Assembly: GCF_945859685.1 (NCBI RefSeq)
Contig: NC_079147.1
Coordinates: 82,080,315-82,144,314 of the forward strand
Direction of reading: 5' to 3'
Source of the DNA: Eupeodes corollae
Lineage: Eukaryota > Arthropoda > Insecta > Diptera > Syrphidae
DNA: 64,000 nucleotides
The translations under genes and the position numbers were made by a program. Of this stretch, positions 42,636 through 55,639 are shown piece after piece (position 1 is the first letter of the stretch; each line of letters begins with the position of its first letter). Under the pieces are notes generated by a model. The model did no database searches, was not told the origin of the DNA, and worked only from the letters and a program-made list of their open reading frames with translations.

Positions 42636-45415
42636 TTTTAACCTAGTTGCAATTATGTCATCTGTCATTGTGAAATACCGAGAATAACATTAATAAACCA
42701 TTATCCTATTTACAAGCAATTACTTAAACGCCATTCTCTGATTCAACATAGGTATGTACTTATAATTTTATCCTTCCATTGTGCAAACAATAAGGTGCCA
42801 GTTAGGCAATTACTTCTCTAATTATCGCCCATCTATTCAATCCTTAGTAACGGGTTGTTAACGTCAACATCAGCGACCATACTCGTATCAACATCAAAGA
42901 GTAAAAACAAAACACTATAACCTCATAAGCAGTCAACGGCGTGCATAAAAGTCCTAATTGAAAAATAAAAACCATTATAGTATATACTACACGAGTCGTC
43001 GTCGTCCTCGGCGTCTGTTGTTGTCATTCTGTTCTGTTTTCTATATACAGGGTCTTACCATCAGGCTCTATCGAAATCCTTCTCTCTTTAGCTCCTCTGT
43101 TGTCTATATCTACTATCAAGTCTAAACGTCAAGAGGCGACTAATAACCATCATCTTGCTTTGCTTTTCTTATTGTTCAAACGAGAAAATAATGAAATGCT
43201 GTTGACTTAAAAGCCGCCGTCAACATTTCTAGCCAGTTGTTTTTGACGGCGACAACGACAACGACAACAACACCGACGACGACAACGCACAGAGACAACA
43301 GAATCTACGGCGACAATATTAATGGCGACATTTTGATATTAGAAAGAAGCAAAACTGCCCCGGGAATCACCACCCATCCAATTGGAGTCATCACCATCAT
43401 CATTGCTGTACACACATCTCATCCTTATTTAGAACCCGCCAATCGTCTAATCCCCCCAGCTTCATATACTTCCCATGAATTACTGCAACCCCCAACCAGG
43501 ACAAAAAGTCGAGACTGATTATTTCGTACTCGGTGCCCGTTTTTCGGCGATCGAAAATAACTGTAACAAGTCTATCAGCCCAAAAATATACTACACTAAA
43601 GAAACCGAAGAAAAGAAACAAACATCGAACACAGTCCTTGTAGGGGTTCTTCCCAGTATCGAATTGAAAAGGATGTACCGGCATCGTGGCGGCCAAAATG
43701 TTTCCCCCAAAAGAAAAAGGGGCAAAGCAGTAGAATATGCATGACACATTACAAAATAGCGCCAACCACCATCAGCATCATCATCATAGTCGGACAAAAT
43801 CATCTCTTGAATTCTCGTGGAAATATGCGAGGACGACAGTCGTCTTCTTCCTTCGTCGTAGTCGTTTTCGTTGTCGTCCTTCTTTTAGCTCCCAGGTTTA
43901 AAACGTCTGTACTGCTTTTGGCGGCCTGGCGACAACAACTTCGTCGTCGACGACAACGACGGCGGCGGCAGGAACTCAGGCACCCAATCTGCGCCAGTAT
44001 TACTGGCTGGTGTGGCATAATACTGGCGCACATTCATATTCTCGCATTTGGCCATCATTGAGCTTCGTTAGCCTGTTCAGAGTTACTACAAAATGTTGTC
44101 CTCACCTTCTCTGGAGCAGCAACATACACAGTAGAGAATCAGGGAGCCATTGCCAAAAATATACAAAATCAAACATTTTTAGAGCCCTTCGGTCTCACCA
44201 TCATAACCCACCGCATGCTATCGCTATGTCGCGCCGACTTTTCTATTTTACAACACACAAAAAAATAAATAAATAAAACTAATCGGATAAGGGGGAAAGG
44301 AACACAGAACACAGAAGAACCCTCTTTTTTATGCATGACGTGTATGTTTAAATGAGTTTTCTAACCAGTCACATTAAAAACGGTCCTTCAATTCATGAAC
44401 CCAGAGGCGCCTTACACCATATCCAATACTCAAAAAATCACCCCAAGGACACAAAAGATAAACAATATAGAAAAAAAACGCTCTTCCGGATTCTGAATGG
44501 ATTGGCGCCCAATGCGGGACAAACTCCAAAAGAGCAAGCGGAAAAAAAATTTACTACAGTGTTTATTTGTGTACGTACCATAAAGGCGTCCAATATGCCG
44601 GCGACGACGAAGACTACGTAACGTAGACGATGATGCCCAACGATTCGATTCTCATTCATAAATTCAATGGCATTGGTCGTGAGTGTGCATTGAGAGAAAA
44701 ACACAAAAGAGAGATAGTTATACTCTCTCCCGCGTCGCACCACCCGCCCGTTCCACGCGTCTGCCTATTGCCATGTCGCGCCTTCTCAACTCCAAATTAG
44801 CCATTCCGAATTTTAATTCAACATATTTATGCGATAATTTTATGCGTTAGAAATCCCTTAAGGACACCCTCTTGTCAATAAAACACATCGTTTTCTCTCT
44901 TACTCAGCCATGCACACACACTACTTCGTATTAATAAATACAAATACGCATACGTATGGCAAATAAGGCGCCAAAAATGTAACAAGTGGCGGCGACCGAA
45001 TTGCGGAAAATTACGAGGATGCTGTGTATTCCAACTGCCAACCGCCAACAAAACGGTCTGCCAATAGTTTGTTGTTGTCCTTTCGATGTATTTTTTTTTG
45101 AAAAGATTTCGGGGGGTGAGGCCACGATTTATGAGACATAAGAAGGATTGAGAGGAACTTGTTGTGATGATTCGTCCTAGTAGCACGTTTTCATGGGATT
45201 TTATTGTTGGTTTTATGTGAGCAGAAATCGAGAATAAAATTGGGGAGTGAGAAGAAAGTCTATCTGAATTTTTATTTCTTGTTTTTTATACCGATATCTT
45301 ATATTTTGTTTTTATCTTGTAATAATTCCAATTTTTTTTTGCAAAGGCGCGTAAACTGTACAGTGACTCAAGATGTGTGTCTGAAGTTAGGAGAGATATT
45401 TGAATTTGGTGCCGC
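42636..45415. other. Unique-looking DNA with simple-sequence patches, no gene supported
   Basis: Contains CAN/GAC/GTC trinucleotide-rich patches (43235-43320, 43850-43975) and many short overlapping frames on both strands, none with a recognisable family, signal peptide or consistent codon pattern. Base composition is higher in GC than the surrounding transposon-rich DNA. It could be intronic or regulatory host DNA. No promoter can be fixed. Confidence 0.4.
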
Positions 45416-45748
45416 AATTCTATTCTATTCTATTCTATTCTATTCTATTCTATTCTATTCTATTCTATTCTATTCTATTCTATTCTATTCTATTCTATTC
45501 TATTCTATTCTATTCTATTCTATTCTATTCTATTCTATTCTATTCTATTCTATTCTATTCTATTCTATTCTATTCTATTCTATTCTATTCTATTCTATTC
45601 TATTCTATTCTATTCTATTCTATTCTATTCTATTCTATTCTATTCTATTCTATTCTATTCTATTCTATTCTATTCTATTCTATTCTATTCTATTCTATTC
45701 TATTCTATTCTATTCTATTCTATTCTATTCTATTCTATTCTATTCTAT
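45416..45748 (+). repeat. Pure pentanucleotide microsatellite (TATTC)n, about 65 copies
   Basis: From AATTC at 45416 the unit TATTC repeats without any visible interruption to about 45746. It reads as an ILFYS repeat in one frame, but that frame is only a by-product of the repeat. Confidence 0.98.
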
Positions 45749-46739
45749 ATTAAAATTATTCTTAAAATGCTTAATTATATAATTATTAAAATTTAAAAAA
45801 CCGACTGTCGATTGTTACTTTTGACAACTTCTTACAAAAAAAAAGAACACGAAATGTGAGTTGCGCAGATTTCATTATTTGTGAATCATTGTTTAGAAAT
45901 ATTCTCCGACCAGGAACGCATCCCATTGAAATGTCACTTTAACAGCTGATCTCCGTCTTCACACATGACATATCTACTGCCACCAAAGTCGATAATAGAA
46001 TGTTGTTCACATACTTACGTCTAGATTTGTGATTTTAGTTTTGAGTATAAATATATAGAAACATTCTTATTTTAATTAAGTGTTTAAACTCCAGCAAAAA
46101 CGAATAAATGCGTACAAAATTTCCAGTGTTCGACTCAACCATATTCTTACAGAACTGGTAAGTATGTCATGTTTTTTGTCTTGTGCGCCGATCTTTCTAG
46201 TGTAAAAATAACGTTTCCGTAGCGGTCGTTTAATTTAAAAAAAATATTTGAAATATTTGTTTACTTTCTCTCCAACGAATTCGTTCTTTTTAATGATTAA
46301 GAGTAGAGTAATGAGACTCATTTGGCCAGTTTATATTTTTCTAAGATTTCTAAAAATTTTCTTAACCAGAAAGACAGAACTGGAGAATGAAATATAAACA
46401 TAATTAACTATTCATTCTAAGCTAGCAATAAAAGTAAGGGCCAAAAGTAATTTTACACATTTAAAAAAGTCAATTCCAAACAAAAACACATTTAAATTAT
46501 AAGAATCTAATTGACACTAATGTTAGGATAGTAAAATTTGCCTTTAATTATTAATTTGTCTTTTATTATAAACGTCTGTAATTAAGTCCAATAATAATTT
46601 TTGCATTCTTTGAAGGTATTCGCAATTTGACTGCCGGTCAGAGTGGTTGTGTTATTTTTCAAGAACTGTGAATTTATACGAAAAATAAAACCAATTAAAA
46701 GTTGAAAAGAAATAATATTTAAATTCGCATTTGCCTACC
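45749..46739. other. AT-rich, no gene seen
   Basis: No coding signal. The right end (about 46620-46740) may already be the 5' UTR of the jockey-like element that follows. Confidence 0.4.
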
Positions 46740-47770
46740 GTGGCTCCGGATAAATTACAAAATAATTTAGTTCTTCCATCCCAAATAATTAGTGAGCAAG
46801 ATAAAAGAACGATATCGAACAATGTAGAAAACGTTCTTTGGTGGGATGATGCCGACATTGAAGATGACGTACAGCTAGACACTAGCGTATCTATCTGCAA
46901 ATGGTAAGAGTGAATTGTACAATTTACAAATTCCTCGAAATAACTGTGTGCACATCGGCACAAGTAACGGATTGTCTGGATCAATTCCACAAGTAAAAGC
47001 CTCAACTATCAATGATAGTGCAACAGAGGAAACTCTATGTAAACTTCTGTCGAACGACAAGGAAATTTACACTCAAGTTATAGCGCGCAAAAGGCGCCAA
47101 TCATATTCAAACTGGGAGGCGATAAAAGTAGCTTTTGAAGCTCCAAAAAATAGAAATTATAATGCTCCTTTGGATACGGACGAAAACGAAGCCGAACATA
47201 ATTCTGCAAAGGGCATCAAGGAAACTCAAAGTAATGGACGCAACAATAATATCATCAGATCCGGCAAAGTCAACAGCAGCGATGACATCAATAAAAAGAC
47301 GACTCAACAGCAAACCGAGGAAGATTCGTGGTGTCCTCTGATCTTCCCCAAAGGACTTTCATCAAAAACAGTAATTGAATTTTTAAGTAAGTCAAAGTAT
47401 GATTTAAATAATATAAAATTTGTTACAAACGGCTTTTGTAGATTGAAAATATTTGTAAGGGGGATTGAATTACATAGTTTCCTTATGGAATATTTTAAGA
47501 AGTGTAGCATTGATGCCTTTACTTTTACTCCTAAACAAAAGAAAAAGTTTAATTTGGTTCTTAAAGGGCTAAGTGGTAATTTCTCACTTGTGGAAGTGCA
47601 GAAGGAGTATCTGAAACTTGACGCCTAAATTCGGAAAGTGTGAAGTAGGTCCAAAAAGTGAATCTTCTGTGGCGTCATGTGTGAACTGTGGAAAGGCAGG
47701 CCACCCGGCAAGCTACAAGGGTTGTCCTAGTCGTGTAGAATACCTAAAAAAAAAAGGAATCTGTCTTGGC
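46740..47770 (+). pseudogene. Jockey-type LINE ORF1 (gag-like)
   Basis: An open stretch to 47628 has a charged, Asn-rich N-terminus, then SWCPLIFPKGLSSKTVIEFL and FVRGIELHSFLMEYFKKC and FTPKQKKKFNLVLKGLSGNF, the RNA-binding core typical of jockey ORF1 proteins. After a frameshift at 47628 a zinc knuckle follows: CVNCGKAGHPASYKGCPSR and EYLKKKG. ORF1 protein binds element RNA. The start codon is uncertain because stops interrupt the frame near 46905. Confidence 0.8.
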
Positions 47771-49160
47771 TGCTATTAAGAGTAGTAAGGCTGGTTTAAG
47801 AAATTCGGTTAGTTCCCAACCTATCATTTTCCTACGCAGATGCAGCAAGAGGGGGTAAGTTTCAACAAAATCCGGCCTCAGCACAGCCCAATGTAATACC
47901 TGAAAACGATATTTCGGACATTATGGAGGAATATAACAAACTGTTTGGCTTACCAATAAGCCAATTAATTGCCAAAATTCGAGATTTTTGGCCAAAATAC
48001 AACAAGTTATGATAACCAAAAACCAGGTGCAAACCTGTCTTTTATTATTAATCCAAAGTTCTCAAGTGTTTTTTTCAAACAATATAATATCCGCCACCAT
48101 AGCTTCAATACCTATAAAATCAATTAACTAATCTAAAGTTTTAGCATAGTTTCAGTTTACATTCCGTGCAACATCGGTTCTGGTATGATTCCGGCCCTTA
48201 ATGATCTTTTCGCTTGCTTAGATAACTTTGATTACGTTATCGTGGAAGGTGACTTCAACTCACGGCATTCCTTATGGGGTGACTCGAAAAGAAATTTTAA
48301 CGGTTTTCACTTTGCCAACTGGTACTTTAATTATCACTTTCTTGACTTTGACCTTGCCGCAGCCGTAGGTCCTACTCGTCCTAGTTCTTGCTCACATATT
48401 GATTTTTGTATGATTTCATCAAATCTTTGTGCTGGTAACAATATCGCATGAATCACTTTAGACCTAATTTCCGACCATTTTCCGGTCTTTATGAGTTTGT
48501 AACTAAGATCCGACTGTCCTTTTTCTACTTTTCCTCGAGCGTTCACATGTTACAAAGATACAAACTGGGCCAATTTTAGTCGTTCTCTTGAAGCAAAGCT
48601 GACCAATATTGCTGTTCCAACCGATCGGAACTTATCAAATGAAGAAATTGATGCATACATAGATTCTCTGTCCAACACCTTAACTGAGTGCATGAATTTA
48701 TTCAGCAAGAATAAAAAACTCGGCCCTAACCATTTTAATATTTGTAATGATACCAAGGTTGAGAAAAGTATGGAAAAAAAAGTTGAAAAGAATTTTCCAC
48801 CGGTTTGGTGATCGTAACAGTCGTGAGTACTCCGAGCTTTCTTCAAGAATAAGTTGTCTAAGCAAAATCATTAAAGACAAAGTAAGAATCGAAGTTAACG
48901 AGCAATTAAGAGAAGAATTAAATAGCTTAAAGCCTTCTGCAAATGTATTCAGAGTCATTGATCGGATAACTGGTAGAAAAAATAAAAGTAGGGACGGCAA
49001 TTCTCAAGTGCTAACTTGGAGCGATAGAGTGCTCACCTCTCCTTGTGACAAAGTAAAAGCATTTGAAGAATTCTATGCGGATCTTTATTCCTTGATAATG
49101 CCTACATTAGACATTCAAAATTCACTGTTAGCAACAACCACCAATAGCGCTTTCTCAGAA
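47771..49160 (+). pseudogene. Jockey-type LINE ORF2, endonuclease and linker only
   Basis: Downstream of ORF1 the endonuclease C-terminal half is recognisable: LDNFDYVIVEGDFNSRHSLW (48215-48275), HFANWYFNYHFLDF, then THID-like SSCSHIDFCMISSNL (48390). A helical linker runs from NWANFSRSLEAKL (48565) to LREELNSLKPSANVFRVIDR and VKAFEEFYADLYS (49090). The RT is absent; the element stops near 49160 where the BEL/Pao relic begins. The endonuclease N-terminus near 47990-48180 is degraded. Confidence 0.75.
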
Positions 49161-49971
49161 TGGGTTAATAGTTTGGTTTGGCTCTTGTACATCTGACACA
49201 TTTCCGAACCACTGTTCTGGCGATTGTTTTTCCCTTGATAGGCCTTAATCTTTGTTTTATTGTTGTTAATAGTGCTTGTGGCCTGCAATGTAGATTTTTC
49301 TTGTGATAAAAGTCCATCAACATCCTCGTAAATGGATGAGAGTAAGGCTCCCTCTTCATCGATAAACGGGGATAAGCTGGTGATTGAGCTGCCCTTTGAT
49401 ATTTCATTGAACTTTTGAAGGTGTTTCATGTCTTGGTCAAATTCTTCTCCTTGCATGGTTTTGACTATATAAATGAGAGCCTTATAGAGCTCTGTTGACC
49501 TGAAGGACCCACATTTTTTGATGAGTTCGTCCTTCTTTGCAGCTGTCAGATTATAAAAATAGCGAAGAATACAACTCGCTGTAGTCTTCTGAAGTCATTG
49601 TTGTGCTCAATTGAATAAATAAAGCTGGCTGGTTTTTCTACAGCTCATAATGTACATATGTGTTGTTGCTCTTTTCTCCAAATCACATTCCTGTTTCTTG
49701 GTGTATGGTGGAGGCCATGATGATTCTGCCCCATGGAGATATAAGGGTCCATAAAACCACAAATTGCATGATGCTAATTTATCAGCTGGTATTCCACGCG
49801 ACAGTAAGTCGGCAGGGTTGTCTCTGGAACGAACTTGCCGTCACTGTTGAATTGATGTGAGTCTTTGTATGGAAGATATTCGGTTTGCAACAAAGGTGTG
49901 AAAAGATGATGATAAGGAGTTGATCCAACCAAGCACTATCTCAGAATCATTCCATATAACGGTCGGACAAG

Positions 49972-51196
49972 CCCGGCAAAATCCTCATTCAAACCCTCCA
50001 AGTGGGTGCCAGGCGGACAATGATCACCACACTAGTCCTGTGCGTTTTTGGCAGGATGGTGATTAGCTAAGGTTGAGTTGGATCGCTGAATTGTTGTAAC
50101 TCCTCAATAGTGCAACGTTCGGAAACCCAATTTAATCATAGTTTAGAGGTTCCTAATTTCAGTGATGGCGTGAGCGTACTTGTACGAAAACCGTGCCGAA
50201 CAATGAAAGGCTGGGGGATAAACCAGCCATTAACGAGCTCTTTCGGATGCTGTGGCAAGGTCCGTCAAGAAGGGACACCACATGTGGAATTGACTCGAAG
50301 GGTGAGGGCACACCCGGATTGGTATCGGTAGCGACTAACTCTGGAGGTGGACCCACATCTGTGACACTCAAACATAGCTCTGGGCCGGCCAAAAAGAAGT
50401 CCAAGAAGTCACAGGCCAATCGAGACCAATGCAATGCTGAAAGGATTCTAGCCGCAGTCGTTGTCATACCGGTGGCGGAAATAACCCCAGAGCAAACGCG
50501 TAAACTCGAGTGGGCTAGTGGCTTTCTCAGCAAAAAAGCTAAACCGACCTGCGTCGACTCAACGTCAAAACGAGATAGGTCTTTCGAGGGTGACAAGCCC
50601 GAACCAAAAAGGCAGAAGGTGCTTTCCAACAGCCCAACAGCCGTCAACAAAGATCTTTCCTTCAGCGACGCGCTCAAAGGTAAGATAATTGCCGCGGTCA
50701 TTGACAGGAGTCATGTGGATGGTAACATCTCTCATGATCATTGGGCAGAGGTCAAGGCTCACCTCGGTTTCAGATTTTTATCTGTCATCGAGGAAAATCC
50801 GGGGCCTCTCCCAGATACAGCCGATGCAGGATGGTACCAAAGTCGTATCAAACTCATCGCCTGTGGTGATCAGAGATCTTTCGATCTATACAGGGCTGCT
50901 GTCAATGGCTTGCCGGAAGTGCCAAGCTCGAGGTTGTTGCAAGGGAGAATATTCCTTGCCGGCCAAGAGCACGTATAATGGTCCCGGCTCTTAACAACTG
51001 TCCAGACATGATCAGGAAACTGATCAGAACAAGTAATCCGGGCCTACCTACGCACGACTGGAAAGTACCAAAGGTTGAGAAGGAGACAGTGGGTCACTAT
51101 AGATCGGGTCTCGTGCTGATCAATAGGGGAATCACTGGCTCCACTGGCCGCAACCAAAGGCGTGATTAGGTATGGTTTTGATGAAATCTTGATCCG
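49972..51196 (+). mobile_element. ORF1-only non-LTR retroelement with 17-bp target duplication
   Basis: The block is flanked by exact copies of TATAACGGTCGGACAAG at 49955-49971 and 51197-51213; removing the block and one copy reconnects the BEL/Pao reading frame. It contains a 5' leader of about 220 bp and one ORF1-type protein but no endonuclease, RT or A-tail. It ends right after the ORF1 tail (GATGAAATCTTGATCCG). Confidence 0.8.
50193..51176 (+). pseudogene. ORF1 protein with DUF4780-like domain
   Basis: ATG at 50193 opens 261 codons: a Ser/Thr/Lys-rich N-terminus with a basic patch (SGPAKKKSKKSQANRD), a second NLS-like run (KPEPKRQKV), then SFSDALKGKIIAAVIDRS, RFLSVIEENPGPLPD and DAGWYQSRIKLIACGDQRS. 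This is the pattern I associate with DUF4780 proteins of LOA/R1-like insect LINEs. A frameshift near 50960 moves the rest to another frame (MIRKLIRTSNPGLPTHDWKV, LINRGITGST) up to about 51176. Role by family: RNA binding and chaperoning of the element RNA. Confidence 0.7.
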
Positions 51197-51922
51197 TATA
51201 ACGGTCGGACAAGATTCTAAATGTAGATCCTTGGTTATGCGGTGAACTAATTCAGCTGCTAAAGTTGCAGCACATAGCTCCAGGCTTGGGATAGTTAGCT
51301 TTTTTACGGGAGCTACTCTTGATTTGGCACACAGTAATCTAACTGTGATGGTTTTGTCTTTGTTGATTGCTCTTATGTATATGGCTGCTCCATATCCCTT
51401 TTCTGATGCATCAGCAAAGTCGTGGACCTGCACGGAAATTGAAGTCCTATGTGCAAATATATGACGATCGATTTTGATATCTCGCAAGTGATTTAAGTTG
51501 TCTCTGAATTTGGACCATTCCATCAGTAATTCCTTGGGAAGAGGGGTGTCCCAGTCGAAACCACATGTCCAGAGTTTTTGTAGGAACGTCTTTGCTGTAA
51601 CAATGACTGGTCCCAGAAATCCAAGTGGGTCGAATAGTTGTGATATGTCAGACAAAGCCGTACGCTTGGTGATTTTTTCGGTTTGCTGTCTTGAATGAGT
51701 ACTATAAATGTGTCTGATTTGGGGAGCCATCCTTGGCCAAGAGTTTTGATTTGTGTTGTGTTATCAATATATCTAAGTCAAGCTGCAGCGCCACGTCATC
51801 AACTGAAATCTTTTTTAGCAGCGCTTGATCATTGGCACACCATTTCCTAAGTGTGAAGCCAGAGGACTTTAGTAAGGCATCCAATAGTTCTTGCATTTCG
51901 ATCCTGTAAGTAATCCTAAAGT

Positions 51923-53931
51923 AATTGGACAGACTTTTGAAAGATAGTGCCTCTAGTGTTGACGTGTGAGCTCTGCACTATTCTTTCAAGCACGATGTTA
52001 AAAAAATCACACGACAGCGATTCACCTTGTGTAAAACCTTTTTTTGACATCGAAAGGTTCTTTTAAGTTCTTTCCAACCTTTATGGAGCAGCGTGAATTC
52101 TCCATGGTCATCCTTCACAACCGGACAAACTAGAAATGGCTCCATACAGCTCGTCCCTGTATATGCTGTCATATGCGACCTTGAAATCGATGAAAAAAAG
52201 GTGGGTGTCGATTTTGTGTTCTTGGGTTTTTTTCCAGGATCTGCCGTAATGTGAATATTTGATCAACTGTGGACTTTCCGGGTCTAAAACCACACCGCAC
52301 TGATAAGGACCTATCAGGTTGTTGACGATGGGCTTTAGATGTTCACACATTAAGGCAGATAAGATTTTGTAGTCGATGTTAAGTAGAATGATTCCCCTAT
52401 AGTTGGTGCAGCTTAAAAGGTCTCCTTTTTTCAGGATCGGGCAAACAATACTTAGGGTTCATTCATCGGGCATGCTTTCTTCCGACCTTATTTTACAGAT
52501 AAGTTGGCGCATGATCCTAACCAACTTATCTCCAGCTTTACTTTAAAGAGCTCGGCATTCAAGCCATCCAATCCACCGGCTTTATTAGACTTCAGGTTAG
52601 ATATGGCAATCTTCGTATAAGTCGGGACGGGAGGACGACACATAACTGCCGACCAGGGGTTCCTTGTTGGTGGCTGTTTGAAACCCAGCACATCAGAGGC
52701 GGCTTCTCTGATTGAATCTTGACAATGTTGCCACTGGTTTTCGATACATTGTGTTGGCGGCAGAGAACTTCGAGAGAGGTTACTTGTAACTCGGTCGAAA
52801 AAGGATTTGGCGATCTCTGGCGATTGTAGCCGTTCGACATTGTACCTTCTCCCAAAACCTCCCTGTTTGCCTTGGGTCTCGAAACCCGAAGTGCTACCTT
52901 GGTTACAACAAGGTAGTGGTCCGAGTCGATGTTAGCTCCTATTAAAGTTCGGACATCCATGGAAGCGTGTCTGGCGTCGATCGCAATATGATCAATCTGG
53001 AGAAGTCCAAGTTCCTTTGTGGATGTTGAGGTGTGGAAAACGCGTACTGGCTACCATGACGTTTCTCCCCGCAGCAAAATCTATGAGCCTAAATCCGTTG
53101 TCGGAAGTGTTGTCGTTTAGGCTGTTTTTCCCGATTATTCCACCAAAGATGTCTTCCCTTCCTAGCTTGGCATTAAAATCGCCCAGGACTATTTGAATAT
53201 CGTAGCTAGGGCACTGCTCATATGTTTTGTCTAGGAGCTCGAAGAACATATCTTTAGTGTTGTCATCTTTCTCTTCTGTGGAGGCGTGCGCGCATATCAG
53301 GCTTATGTTGCCGAATTTAGCCTTGATGCGTATGGTCATGAGGCGCTCATTGATGCACCTATAGCTCAAGACTTCTTGCCTAAGTCTGGCTCCAATGAAG
53401 AAGCCGCATCCAAATAAGCGCTGTTGGTTTTCGTGGTAGCAGCCTCCATGGTAAATTTTGCAGTTTTTCATCCTCTTTTGCCCGGCCCATCCCATCGTAT
53501 TTCCTGGATGGCGGTGATATCTGATTTATAGTGGTCTATTGCCTCCGCTAATTCTTCGGCCGCACGTGGTCTGTTAAGGACATAACATTTCACGTGCATA
53601 TCCGAATTTCGTTGTCCTTTATTCGTTTGCGTTGGTTGTCAACAGTAAATCTGTCCATATCCGAGGCTTGTTGGTGCTTCGCAACTATGAAAGCTTTTAC
53701 GTGGCCAGGGAGTCACCCCGACTGCACAACCCCCAACCTGGAGGGCCAGATCCTAAGTATAACTCCAAGGATGGGGAGCCGGATAAAACCGCTCCTTATA
53801 GGCCTGTTCTCCGAATAAGTCGAAGAAGCCTTTTAAGGTGTTCACTAAGTAGTTCAACCTTACTGGAACTGTAGACGCCACCGTTGATTCCATCTCGGGA
53901 ATTCACCCGCTGCCGGCCGTCTGGATAATAA
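51923..53931 (-). mobile_element. LINE family 1, copy C (both ends truncated)
   Basis: Aligned to copy A, it starts at the RT just after the YADD block (51923) and ends in the 5' region at 53931, before a (TAA)n run. It lacks the final 280 bp or so of the 5' end seen in A and B. EN (IVLGDFNAKLGREDIFGG near 53180) is open in a 167-codon frame; RT is in fragments (VAYDSIYRDELYGAISS near 52170). A deletion joins 52640 to 52650, removing the linker. Confidence 0.88.
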
Positions 53932-55639
53932 TAATAATAAATTTCCTATAATTCGCATTTTCTATCTCCTATCTCTGTCCAACTAATTTGATTTCAATAT
54001 TTTAAGTCCCATTTTTGTGCAGGTTTCAAATTTAAAAACAACATAAACCAAAAATCTTTCAAAAAGGACAAACATCCAAGGAATTATAGAAATTTGGTTA
54101 ACTTTATTGATGCACTGTACCTAAATGTTCCGTGACGGCATAAATCTTGTTATCCTTTTGCAGACCCAACCAAACCAGGATAATACGTATATACAGTTAT
54201 TCTAAGCACTAATATTTATAAACCTGATTATGATGTTTGTTGTCGTCGTCGCTGTTTGAACATTGTTAATGTTGTTGTTACTGATTTGTTCGGATGTCCT
54301 TCGTCCTTTCATAGATTTTCCCACATTAACATTTTTTAGAATTCGCTCTGCGGGTAACGGCGGCCGGCGGTAGCGGTGGCGGCGGCGTGAGTGTAAAGTT
54401 TTCATCGTCCATTTAATTGTTTGTTGTTTTCCTTTTTAGTTTCCAATATACGAGTGTGTGGTGTTTTTTTTGTTTTTGTTTCCAATGTTTGTATTATTTT
54501 TCTTCTGATCAGCCACCAAGGAGACTAGACAACGAATGTCGCCAGAAAATTTGGTGCTATATGGCAATAGTTACCATAATTATGGTAGTAATCATATCAC
54601 CATTTTTTCTGTTGCTGATTCTCCCAATAATACTCTAACTCCTTGTATTATGGGGTGTTTGGGTGGCGGATTGTGGGTTGTGGGTAAGTTGGTTGGTTGG
54701 TATGTCTACGTCTATTTTTTGGGGGGGACAACAGCTTGGCGGCGACGTTGGACGCCGCCAACAAGGATATTTCCCGTAGTCTTCGTCGCCGTTGTCGTTG
54801 TTGTCAGAATTGTGCAAAGGGATGCTCAGCTCATATAGTCGAATGTCCTCGATATATAAAATGAGTCAATTGTTTGAAGATCTGTTTAGTTTGTTAGTAG
54901 CAGGCAAGCCAGAGGGAAGTTCCTTCAAGTATAGGATGTTAATAATTTCTATGAATAAATGTGCTTTACGGGATTTTGATTTTTGATAAATGAAATATTT
55001 TTTAAAAATTGAAATAAAATTTAAAAATATTACAGCTTCTGGTAACAAAATTGTTAGTTATAAACACAAATAATATTTTTTATAACAAAATACAAAGTGC
55101 TCTTAAATTAAGTGATTATTTTTTCTAAATAAATTTAGTGATAACGCTTTTACTTATAACTACGTGTTTTATTATATTTACAAAGCTTACATCTTAACTA
55201 TAATCATAAAGTTATAAATCTATATTCAATGTTAAATAAAAACTTTTTATAAAATTTTAAAAAATTAACGTTAAAAAAACATTTTATAAATAATCATACA
55301 AAAATAAACGCCGCATAGTGCCATCACAATTGTAGTTAAGGGAGACTTTAACGGATTTTAACGAAACAATACTTAATGGGTGAGTCACTGGGTTTTTGAA
55401 AATTTAAACTTCAAAATAACTAGAACACATTCAAATTTGTTGGATTGCAATGAAAAAAAAAATGTATTCTATTTTGTTGGAAGATATTTTTGAAATGGAT
55501 TTTTAACTAGAAACTAAATAGAAATTTGAACCCAAATAAATTAATATTTTTAATCTTATGTAATATCTTTTATTGATCTATTAATAACTTTTAAAATGAC
55601 TTGTTTCATTTTTATTATGTTTAATATACCTTAGTTCTA
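53932..55639. other. No gene seen; GC-rich patch then AT-rich DNA
   Basis: 53932-53945 is (TAA)n. 54340-54400 is GC-rich (GGCGGC repeats). 54230-54830 has GTC/GTT-rich simple sequence like that at 43200-45190. From 54850 on it is AT-rich with no coding signal. Confidence 0.4.

Larger units (their letters stand above)
49165..51922 (-). pseudogene. BEL/Pao LTR-retrotransposon polyprotein relic
   Basis: Minus reading from 51922 gives the end of RT (MQELLDALLKSSGFTLRKWC), then SDISQLFDPLGFLGPVIVTA, FADASEKGYGAAIYIRAI (RNase H first Asp) and KLTIPSLELCAATLAAELVH (Glu). After the retroelement insertion (49972-51196) it resumes WNDSEIVLGWINSLSSSFHT, DNPADLLSRGIPADKL, and the integrase zinc domain LHCRPQALLTTIKQRLRP with CVRCTRAKPNY (49240-49170). 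Catalytic RT, integrase core and LTRs are missing. Its upstream end is cut by LINE copy C. Confidence 0.85.

Noticed and set aside
43237..43765. Thr-rich and overlapping frames on both strands as possible genes
   Set aside because: Low-complexity CAN codons, overlapping frames on both strands, no family motifs and no splice or start context.
45204..45782. 192-codon frame made of repeated ILFYS
   Set aside because: It is only a reading of the (TATTC)n microsatellite; all frames of the repeat are open because the unit lacks stops.
54202..54838. Small frames near the GC-rich patch
   Set aside because: Simple-sequence composition, overlapping on both strands, no consistent coding signal.
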